64,000 nt of DNA, from positions 11,734 to 75,733 of the forward strand of contig DAONSX010000005.1 in the NCBI GenBank assembly GCA_035411425.1, read 5' to 3'. The position numbers and the translations under genes are program-made. Below are positions 58,201 to 64,000 of the stretch, piece by piece. This DNA comes from TTA-H9 sp002071415. GTDB taxonomy: Bacteria > Bacteroidota > Bacteroidia > Bacteroidales > TTA-H9. Each line of letters opens with the position of its first letter. The first letter of the stretch is position 1. Below the pieces are notes generated by a model. That model saw only the letters and a program-made list of their open reading frames with translations, did no database searches and was not told where the DNA came from.

Positions 58201-58606
58201 TCATCTGCTTTTGGACCATTCGCAGGAGTCTGAAGTTTTGAAAAATATTCCCGAGTTTCACCAAATGACAAAAAAAATGGGCGAAACTTTTGGTTCCGCC
58301 CTCATAGAAAATTTACGAATTTTAAAGAATGATCCGCTGTATTCAGCTGTTTTCGAACGTCAGGGAGAAAAATTAACCGAACGGGAAATTCTTTTACCCG
58401 ATGGGAAATGGCTTCGCCCCGACCTTATCATCCTCGGAGATGGTTTTACTGTAGTAGCCGATTATAAAACCGGTCAGCCTCATCCTCAATATGAAAAGCA
58501 AATGCATAAATATATAGAAACTTTATTGGCAGCTGGATATCCTTCAGTAGAAGGGTATCTGGTATATTTAGGAAATCCTCCACATATCGAAAGAGCCGGT
58601 ATTTAA
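55274..58606 (+). CDS. AddA-like UvrD-family helicase-nuclease
   Basis: The 1110-residue SF1A helicase has Walker A in ASAGSGKTF (residues 11-19), LGLTFTNKAAKELKERI (motif Ia), LLDEFQDTS (motif II), VGDGKQSIYRWRNGE (motif III), RIMTIHKAKGLEFPVVI (motif V) and NLMYVAFTRAKERLYIF (motif VI). It ends in a PD-(D/E)XK nuclease with RPDLIILGDGF and VADYKTGQ. It should be the motor-nuclease subunit of an AddAB-type end-resection enzyme, with the AddB-like protein at 3007-5841. The start is fixed by the P-loop lying at residue 11. The 3' end overlaps the convergent VanZ gene by 4 bases. Confidence 0.93.
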   Translation: MNTPRFEIYRASAGSGKTFLLSIHFLSLVLEDPEVFRRILGLTFTNKAAKELKERILYFLGLLAKLPNCNDGKLKVSILENLKNEGWNSSDEQTQQKARKALENILHYYGYFSISTIDAFMYRVVNSFTFDMKIAHDFEVELNEDVLIDEAIQRLLDRVGREKVITELLQNILLEMVDDERGWNIEREIREMAEIIFLEKSNEPLSELGTYTPEQIQEISSNVREYSKCIKKEAQRIAKDVLQKIASTGLSESDFKGGSKGSCLVWVKKFTEEDIKNITTFKSVNEALENDVWFTGKNDTKQSNFRPIKAEIKKNLEELIRLKREYLLTSIVYDSLFRLPLYSNLYRTLEEIKLDNNVLHISDFNRLISKVIRSEPVPYIYVRLGMRFKHFLLDEFQDTSVQQWHNLVPLLHNALSGGEDGYARIVIVGDGKQSIYRWRNGELEIFEKLPQIFRKPEQQNFDEAEHLFASFSSQKPKVLKENFRSLKSIVDFNHKFFSHIKESLGEEARRIYRDTKQETDKSRQGGLVQWEWVTKNDPKDDSDNHLKRISQIINELLNHSDKKYSLNEMAILVRKNDEAQRIADFLIQKNIPVVSPDSLMLNQSESVRRVISWLKLIAQPDDRLALATAIELNQGMKDVPEEKELLHLTQNNREKNLLQKSGEEILKNVFGSYSSTLFSNDLYTLTQKIMKDCQLNDPPDIFCQAFLEKIKGQNRYTPFSLEEFLDEWDQNQDTWAVSFPEDMDAIRIMTIHKAKGLEFPVVIRPYLFSRPNYNSTEWVATSEILDGIDRDFWSNFNIPWLLLDSSSKFKDSGIQGLEKFYNDLIEKQLIEDLNLMYVAFTRAKERLYIFAYPPSSSDSDSNLLPKESKKVLEEHFCFKDGQIFIYSEDATKKQQDEVTGKLGEEETKRLENFKTIETHCEGHEEKDKTMDEDIERLGDKEIEENVISTRMHIRPLAPQKWEASSPDTERELGKMIHLLLDHSQESEVLKNIPEFHQMTKKMGETFGSALIENLRILKNDPLYSAVFERQGEKLTEREILLPDGKWLRPDLIILGDGFTVVADYKTGQPHPQYEKQMHKYIETLLAAGYPSVEGYLVYLGNPPHIERAGI

Positions 58607-58959
58607 TGATTTTCGTATTTACGTACGATGTAGAATAAAGCCAATCCAGGGAAATAGCCAAGTGTGTTGGCAAGGATATCGTATATTTCAAATGCTCGTC
58701 CTTCATGCCCAAGGTCTTGCAGAATTTCGAGTCCTAAACCATAAAACATCACGGCAAACAAGGGAAGCAGTAACAAGCTGCCTCTGAAAAAATTTGGCCA
58801 AGCCCACATCAACAAGAAAGTAAAACCTGTGTACATCAGAAAATGAATGATTTTATCCGCCCCGCTAAATAATTTTACACTGGGTAAATCACTCGATGGT
58901 ATTAAACTTAGAGTAGTGATTAAACCTAAATAAATAAAAAAGATAAGTTTTCTCATCAT
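58603..58959 (-). CDS. VanZ-family membrane protein
   Basis: The 118-residue protein has about four hydrophobic helices. SLIPSSDLPSVKLFSGADKI and IHFLMYTGFTFLLMWAW form the VanZ-like signature, with Asp/His near the second helix, and YGLGLEILQ follows. VanZ-like proteins are linked to teicoplanin resistance in enterococci, but here the role is unknown. Confidence 0.85.
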   Translation of the reverse strand: MMRKLIFFIYLGLITTLSLIPSSDLPSVKLFSGADKIIHFLMYTGFTFLLMWAWPNFFRGSLLLLPLFAVMFYGLGLEILQDLGHEGRAFEIYDILANTLGYFPGLALFYIVRKYENH

Positions 58960-59446
58960 GCGAGAGGGAAGGTATTTAGAGGATGGTGGCTGGGGGATGG
59001 GGATCGGAGTTTGACAGTTGTCAGTTAACAGTTAACAGTTATCAGTTATTTGTTTTAAGTTGTCAACATTAAGTTATTAGTTATCAGTTGATAATCTGGG
59101 TAAATCAGCGAGAAAAAATACATCTCTCGCAGATTATCGCAGAATAAAACTCGCAGATAGACGCAGAAAATCAGCGGAAATCAGCGTTTTTAAATCTGCG
59201 TGAATCAGCGAGAAAAAAATAGTTCTCGCAGATATTCGCAGAAAAATATCAGCATAAATCTGTGGATTAAATCGATGTAAATCAGTGATGAAGAAAAATA
59301 ATCTTCTCCCCATCGTAAATTGAGGAAAATGAATTTCTATTTGCATTGGTTCCCAATCACCTCGTCTTCTCGTTTCAACCTCTTTAAGTCTCATGCATCT
59401 CCCCATCTCAAAGGTCTTTCGGTGTCTCCTCCACTCTATTTTTTCT
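58960..59446. repeat. Repeat-filled intergenic region (composite repeat copy A)
   Basis: From GGAGTTTGAC (59006) rightwards the stretch is built of short direct repeats. First come CAGTTAACAGTTATCAGTTA-type heptamers (about 59013-59050). A spacer TTTTAAGTTGTCAACATTAA (59053-59072) follows, then alternating AATCAGCGAGAAAAA and TCGCAGATTATCGCAGAA units to about 59290. The same order of blocks, inverted, is found at 63700-63980. Frames across it are artefacts of repetition. Confidence 0.8.
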
Positions 59447-61069
59447 TCAAAAATCATAATAAAGTTTCTCTAAGGAAGTGGAAAGTCCGATGTAAATAAA
59501 TAAAGTTTGATCATTGGTGAGATCTGTTTTTAATTGGCGGTAAACAATTCCCGTCGAGAGATTTAGATTGTATGCCGGATTAATGACCCACGAAGCTTTG
59601 AAATCATGCCGCCAAAGAATGGTTTTAAGTCCTTGTCCTATCTTGTTTCCATAATCAAAAGGATGATTACTATAAGAAATAAAAATGTCTTTCCCGAAAT
59701 TAAGTCCTGCGGTATCGGCTCCATATTGGACTCTTTGTAATTGGTAAGTCAAATGCCAGCGTCCATGATGATAACGCACGAAATTCTGAGATTCCACCAA
59801 ATTGGCCCCTAAGGGATGAGCTAAAGGTTCACTGTAATGCCCGTAATTTGTAATGGGATCAGAATGGCTATAAGTATAGGGTCTTATAACATTCACCTCC
59901 GACTGAAAGTCAAGTCCAGCAACATGGAATATATCAAACCATTTCATTCCTAATTGGAATGCTTGTTTATTTGCCCACCAACCTTTACCACTGGTTATTT
60001 CCTTTAACTGAAATTCATCGAGCAAAAACTGTCCGTAAAAAGCTGTCTTTTTCCCAATTGTATAACTGATATTCAATCCCATAAGAGCATTGTCGGGCGA
60101 ACCCAAAGAAAATTCCACAGGACGGTAAAAAATAATGGGATTTAAATAATTGAAATCGAATCCTCTATAGCCTGTGCTATCCTCTGCCTGCCAGATGATG
60201 GCTTCGAATAATCCAACTTTTAATCGATTGGTGATGTTGGTGGTTAAATAATGGAAAGTGCCATATTTTTTCTTGTATCCTAAACTTTCAGAATGAGGTG
60301 CTTTTCTGTCCATAAATTCCGCATACAGGTTGATGTATTTAATTCTCCAGATTTGGGTTGAGATAAGGAAATATGGATAGGGGAAATGTGCGTCGCCTAA
60401 AAGCAGTGAGCGATAGCCATCTCCAAAGAAATTCCTACCGTGTCCCAAGCGAAAATTGAAATACTTATTGGGACTAAATGAAATATATCCTTCAGACCTC
60501 GAAAAATCGTAGCCATCAGTCTTGAATCTCTTATAGGCACCTTGCTGTGGAATCACCAATTTTGATTGAATATCCTTATCGATATAGGAAATAAATGTTG
60601 CCTGATTCTCATAAAATCTTGTAGCAAAGAAGAATTTTGAACCAATATTGCCTTCAGCCATAAATCCTCTCGTGTTTACCCAAGCATTATCATCATTTTT
60701 GAAATCACGACCTATCTCGAAGTTGACCAATGGATTTACTGCAAAATGAAAATCTTTGCCCGTGATTTGAATCAAATCTTCATGAAAGACTTTTTTCCAT
60801 ATCCATTCACCAGTCTTGCCCTTCCATGGAGATTTTAATGGTTGTTCGAGCAATATGCTATCGTAATTGATCACTTCATTGACTTCATTCCTAAGATAAG
60901 GTCTTACTGAAGTATGAAAATTTGCATCTGGATGATATAAATAACGGTCGGGGAGGAGGTAATCAGGATTTATACTGCGTTCTATGCCTGGTTGAGAGGA
61001 AAGTATTTGAGTACTTATCGATAGTAACAGAAGTAGAAATGTTTTGAAATTTTTCGGGCAAATCACCAT
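59447..61069 (-). CDS. RemB/Wzi-like outer-membrane beta-barrel
   Basis: The 540-residue protein has a signal peptide (hydrophobic residues 10-22). INPDYLLPDRYLYHPDANFH and SVRPYLRNEV follow, and a barrel-like remainder contains NFRLGHGRNFFGDGYRSLLL and DAHFPYPYFLIS, sequences I associate with Bacteroidota RemB / capsule-assembly Wzi-like proteins. RemB affects gliding in Flavobacterium; Wzi anchors capsule. The neighbouring nucleotide-sugar dehydratase supports a surface-glycan role. It ends in an aromatic residue (YYDF), as expected for an outer-membrane barrel. Confidence 0.75.
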   Translation of the reverse strand: MVICPKNFKTFLLLLLSISTQILSSQPGIERSINPDYLLPDRYLYHPDANFHTSVRPYLRNEVNEVINYDSILLEQPLKSPWKGKTGEWIWKKVFHEDLIQITGKDFHFAVNPLVNFEIGRDFKNDDNAWVNTRGFMAEGNIGSKFFFATRFYENQATFISYIDKDIQSKLVIPQQGAYKRFKTDGYDFSRSEGYISFSPNKYFNFRLGHGRNFFGDGYRSLLLGDAHFPYPYFLISTQIWRIKYINLYAEFMDRKAPHSESLGYKKKYGTFHYLTTNITNRLKVGLFEAIIWQAEDSTGYRGFDFNYLNPIIFYRPVEFSLGSPDNALMGLNISYTIGKKTAFYGQFLLDEFQLKEITSGKGWWANKQAFQLGMKWFDIFHVAGLDFQSEVNVIRPYTYSHSDPITNYGHYSEPLAHPLGANLVESQNFVRYHHGRWHLTYQLQRVQYGADTAGLNFGKDIFISYSNHPFDYGNKIGQGLKTILWRHDFKASWVINPAYNLNLSTGIVYRQLKTDLTNDQTLFIYIGLSTSLEKLYYDF

Positions 61070-61108
61070 ATAGGTAAATTTTAGTGAATAGAGATGAGGT
61101 TTTTGGGG

Positions 61109-61412
61109 GATGGAGAATGGAGAATGGAGAATGGAGGATGGAGAATGGAGGATGGAGGATGGAGAATGGAGGATGGAGAATGGAGGATGGAGAATGGAGG
61201 ATGGAGNNNNNNNNNNNNNNNNNNNNNNNNNNNNNNNNNNNNNNNNNNNNNNNNNNNNNNNNNNNNNNNNNNNNNNNNNNNNNNNNNNNNNNNNNNNNNN
61301 NNNNNNGAGAATGGAGGATGGAGAATGGAGGATGGAGAATGGAGGATGGAGGATGGAGAATAGGGAATGGAGAATAGAGAATAGAGAATAGAGAATAGAG
61401 AATAGAGAATAG
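61109..61412. repeat. Heptamer minisatellite interrupted by an assembly gap
   Basis: Tandem GGAGAAT and GGAGGAT heptamers run to 61206, then 100 N (61207-61306), then more of the same to about 61366, ending in AGAATAG heptamers to about 61412. Copy number is unknown because the gap is a placeholder. Open frames across it on the plus strand are repeat artefacts. Confidence 0.9.
61207..61306. other. Assembly gap (100 N)
   Basis: Exactly 100 N inside the tandem repeat; the usual scaffolding placeholder for a gap of unknown size. Confidence 0.98.
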
Positions 61413-61580
61413 GGGATTAGAGACGAGGAGACTTGATGATGAGTTAAGAGGGGTAAATGCTTTTTATATCTTCTTTGATTAATATTGCGGAATAGACATA
61501 TAAAAACGGGATAAAATTCCTTTATTAACCCTTAGGGATAAAATTTTTTGAGAAATTATTCGATGAAAAGGAATTCTATT
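61413..61580. other. Short intergenic stretch behind the dehydratase gene
   Basis: AT-rich sequence between the minisatellite and the dehydratase stop. No clear terminator hairpin or gene is visible. Confidence 0.35.
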
Positions 61581-63506
61581 TCACTGAACGAAGGGTTGAG
61601 GTTGAGCGTCGAGTATAGAGTATATGGAATTATTACTGATATATTCCGGAACATATTCTTTCATTTTTTTCACCAATTTGTATGAATCATTTTCAATTAC
61701 GGTTTGGCCAAGTTCGAACATCATTTTCTCGATTTCTTCTGGATGATACATTTTTACTTTGGCACCCAAAATTTTGGGATGAGAGGTAGGAATTACATTT
61801 TCGCCATCGTTGAGGAGTTCTTCGAACAATTTTTCGCCAGGTCGTAATCCAACTTCCTCTATTTGAATATCTTTACCGAGACGTAATCCAGATAACTGAA
61901 TCATTTTAATGGCGAGATCATATATTTTAACTGGCTGACCCATATCAAAGACAAAAATTTCGCCTCCTTGACCCATGGCACCTGCTTCAAGGACTAAACT
62001 ACAGGCTTCAGGAATTGTCATAAAATAACGCCTAATGTCTTTATGCGTAACAGTGACGGGTCCACCCTTTTCAATCTGTTTCTTGAAAAGGAGCACCACT
62101 GAACCATTGCTTCCTAATACATTACCAAAACGTGTGGTGATAAAACGAGTTGTCCCATTGCTAAGCGCCTGGGTATAAATTTCTGCTATTCTTTTGCTTG
62201 CCCCCATCACATTGGTGGGATTAACCGCCTTATCTGTCGAAACCATCACAAATTTATCGACTTTATATTCCACGGCTAAATCGGCTATGTTTTTCGTACC
62301 AAATACGTTTACCATCACGGCCTCGTAAGGATTGTCTTCCATAAGTGGAACATGTTTGTATGCCGCAGCATGATAAATTATCTGTGGTTTATAAGTTTCG
62401 AAAATTTGTTTCATTCTTGTTTTTTCCTTGATATTGGCCACAATAAATACCACTTGTTGCAAAATATCGCTGTATTTTTTTGAATACCTTAGTTCAGATT
62501 GAAGATCGAACAAGGCTGATTCGGCTTGGTCCACCAAAATTACTCTTGTTGGTTGATATTCTAATACCTGACGTACTATCTCGCTGCCTATAGAACCCGC
62601 TGCACCAGTGATAAGAACCACTTTACTTAAAAGATCTTCTTTTACATGACTATTGTCGAGTTTTATAGGAGGTCGTCCTAATAAATCCTCGATTTTTATT
62701 TCACGAATTTGATTTACACTCAATTGACCATTAATCCAATTTTCAGCAGGAGGTATATTCTTTACCTGTAAATTAACTTCTAAGGCTTTTTCGATGATTG
62801 CTCTTCTTTTTTCGTTATCTATATTGAGAATAGCAAGAATCATCTGAGTAATATGATGCCTGTTGATAAATTTTTCATTGAAGACTTGTGTTGGAGAATA
62901 AACTTTCGTTCCATCAATGCTTTTATTGACTTTACTTTCATTATCATCAATAAATCCTATTATTTTGTAATTATGGTTCGAATCTTGTTGAAGGGCACTA
63001 CGTGTAAGCATTCCTGCCGAACCAGCTCCATAGATAAGAACAAAAGTACGGTTACTATGCTCTTGTTCGGTTATTTCCATAAAAATAACCTTGATAATAA
63101 TCCTGCTTCCAATGAGAAAAAGATTACATAAGGCAAATTGAACAATTATTACTCCAGCTGCAATTGTAAAATTGTGAATCAATTGAAATCGTTGAACAAT
63201 GTATTCACCTGTTATAAGAAGGATAAAAGCAAAGGAGGTGGCTTGCAGAATTCGTGTAATGTCTTTTATGCCTGTATGGCGGATGATGCCTACATAAGAA
63301 CGGGTTGTTAAAAAGGCAAATGAATAAGATAATAAGATGAGAACGATTTCAAATATGAACCATGGGTAAGCATGAGGTGAAATAGAGTAGCGAACGAATA
63401 GAGCCATAAAATAAGCTGCTACCGCTACGCTTAAGTCAAAAGTAAAAGTAATCCATCGAGAAATGAACCGATGAGAGTAATACTTGTTGAATAATTTCTT
63501 AATCAT
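61581..63506 (-). CDS. Membrane-bound nucleotide-sugar 4,6-dehydratase (CapD/PglF/FlaA1-like)
   Basis: The 641-residue protein has four N-terminal membrane helices (about 20-40, 50-68, 88-108, 115-138). A Rossmann domain follows (YGAGSAG, 159-165), then a large extended-SDR domain with the NAD motif TGAAGSIGSEI (300-310), AAAYKHVPLMEDNPYEAV, and the active-site region STDKAVNPTNVMGASKR. The family converts UDP-GlcNAc to the 4-keto-6-deoxy sugar for glycan or glycoprotein synthesis. A possible -7 element is CAAATATA on the plus strand (63621-63628), with a leader of about 110 bases. It is a single gene rather than part of a visible glycan cluster. Confidence 0.92.
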   Translation of the reverse strand: MIKKLFNKYYSHRFISRWITFTFDLSVAVAAYFMALFVRYSISPHAYPWFIFEIVLILLSYSFAFLTTRSYVGIIRHTGIKDITRILQATSFAFILLITGEYIVQRFQLIHNFTIAAGVIIVQFALCNLFLIGSRIIIKVIFMEITEQEHSNRTFVLIYGAGSAGMLTRSALQQDSNHNYKIIGFIDDNESKVNKSIDGTKVYSPTQVFNEKFINRHHITQMILAILNIDNEKRRAIIEKALEVNLQVKNIPPAENWINGQLSVNQIREIKIEDLLGRPPIKLDNSHVKEDLLSKVVLITGAAGSIGSEIVRQVLEYQPTRVILVDQAESALFDLQSELRYSKKYSDILQQVVFIVANIKEKTRMKQIFETYKPQIIYHAAAYKHVPLMEDNPYEAVMVNVFGTKNIADLAVEYKVDKFVMVSTDKAVNPTNVMGASKRIAEIYTQALSNGTTRFITTRFGNVLGSNGSVVLLFKKQIEKGGPVTVTHKDIRRYFMTIPEACSLVLEAGAMGQGGEIFVFDMGQPVKIYDLAIKMIQLSGLRLGKDIQIEEVGLRPGEKLFEELLNDGENVIPTSHPKILGAKVKMYHPEEIEKMMFELGQTVIENDSYKLVKKMKEYVPEYISNNSIYSILDAQPQPFVQ

Positions 63507-64000
63507 TGCTGTTGTTTTTTAATAAAAAATCATTAGCTGTAATATACCAAAAACCTGTTCTTTACATGAGACTCTCTTATCGTAAAACACCTTTGATATG
63601 TTATTACGGTAATCATTCAACAAATATACGTTGCTTTTGGTAAAAATGTTTCTGAATGAGAAAAACTTTCGTAAAAATTTGTATTTGCTCACGATAGGGG
63701 GTTAAACTAATATCTGCGAAGACGATCTGCACTAACTATTTCTTTCTCGCTGATTTCCGCAGATGCATTTCTGCGTTCTTCTGCGAGTTTTATTCTGCGA
63801 TAATCTGTGGGAGATGTATTTTTTCTCGCTGATTCACGCAGAATATCAACTGATAACTTATAACTTAATGTTGACAACTTAAAACAAATAACTGATAACT
63901 GTTAACTGATAACTGTTAACTGATAACTGTTAACTGATAACTGTCAACTGATCACTGACAGCAGATAACTGTCAAACTCCATTCTCCAACCTCCAACATC
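63507..64000. repeat. Repeat-filled intergenic region (composite repeat copy B, inverted)
   Basis: From about 63712 the sequence is TCTGCG/CGCTGATTTCCGCAG units. TTTTATTCTGCGATAATCTG and GATGTATTTTTTCTCGCTGA follow, then TTAATGTTGACAACTTAAAA (63866-63885), a longer array of AACTGATAACTGTT 14-mers (about 63891-63950) and GTCAAACTCC (63971-63980). Read on the minus strand it matches copy A block by block. The end of the window resumes a TCCATTCTCC motif related to the minisatellite. Confidence 0.8.

Noticed and set aside
59134..59457. 107-codon frame on the minus strand
   Set aside because: It lies across the short-repeat blocks of copy A; its composition follows the repeat and it has no family signature.
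61084..61391. Three overlapping plus-strand frames rich in Glu, Trp, Arg, Met, Gly
   Set aside because: Heptamer repeats lack stops in all frames and the frames run through 100 N; they are artefacts.

Overview
This window looks like a chromosome segment from a Bacteroidota bacterium, probably an anaerobic or facultative Bacteroidales/Marinilabiliales-type organism. The DNA is AT-rich. Many genes are preceded by the phylum-typical -7 element TAnnTTTG, and Shine-Dalgarno sequences are mostly weak. A C10 protease ends in a type IX secretion sorting domain, and several families seen here are almost confined to the phylum (DUF5606, DUF5723, RemB-like barrel, DUF2723 membrane protein). Anaerobic traits include a four-subunit 2-oxoacid:ferredoxin oxidoreductase, an NAD-linked PyrD/PyrK pair, an EtfAB/acyl-CoA dehydrogenase operon, a carbamate kinase/ornithine carbamoyltransferase pair and a PEP-synthase/PPDK regulator. 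A 100-base run of N (61207-61306) inside a tandem repeat shows that this is a draft assembly.

Layout. 1-9.9 kb: partial DUF2723 gene, tRNA-Gln, an AmgK-like sugar kinase fused to a RapZ C-terminal domain followed by a MurU-like nucleotidyltransferase (cell-wall amino-sugar recycling), an AddB-like nuclease, a lipoprotein fusion of Memo and AMMECR1, serC, a SIMPL protein and a small lipoprotein. 10-16 kb: MscS channel, korDABC operon, CCA-adding enzyme. 16-27 kb: TonB-linked outer-membrane protein, serine hydrolase, DUF5723 protein, valS, phosphomannomutase and tRNA-Thr. 27-35 kb: etfB-etfA-acyl-CoA dehydrogenase, ppsR, smpB, arcC-argF. 35-44 kb: C10 protease, pyridoxal kinase, YifB, sucD, pyrK-pyrD, DUF5606. 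44-47 kb: a decayed IS110 transposase abutting a glycosyltransferase/purB pair. 47-55 kb: an orphan membrane sensor-like protein, two acylphosphatase paralogues, a Cas4-like/PolB-exonuclease pair, mnmD-nudix and moeA-moaA. 55-64 kb: an AddA-like helicase-nuclease, VanZ, a RemB/Wzi-like barrel and a CapD/PglF-like dehydratase. The last two are flanked by inverted copies of a composite extragenic repeat and separated by a heptamer-based minisatellite.

How the genes fit together. The AddA-like (55-58 kb) and AddB-like (3-6 kb) proteins could form a recombination nuclease although they are encoded about 50 kb apart. Kor, Etf and SucD belong to ferredoxin- and acyl-CoA-based energy metabolism. The barrel and dehydratase at the right end fit surface-polysaccharide or glycoprotein assembly.

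The most unusual observations are the kinase-RapZ fusion beside a MurU-like gene, the exported Memo-AMMECR1 fusion, a Cas4-like protein with a seemingly eroded exonuclease domain next to a stand-alone exonuclease, an acylphosphatase paralogue lacking the catalytic Asn, and the inverted composite repeats around the surface-glycan locus. All assignments come from reading the sequence and family knowledge; no database search was run.
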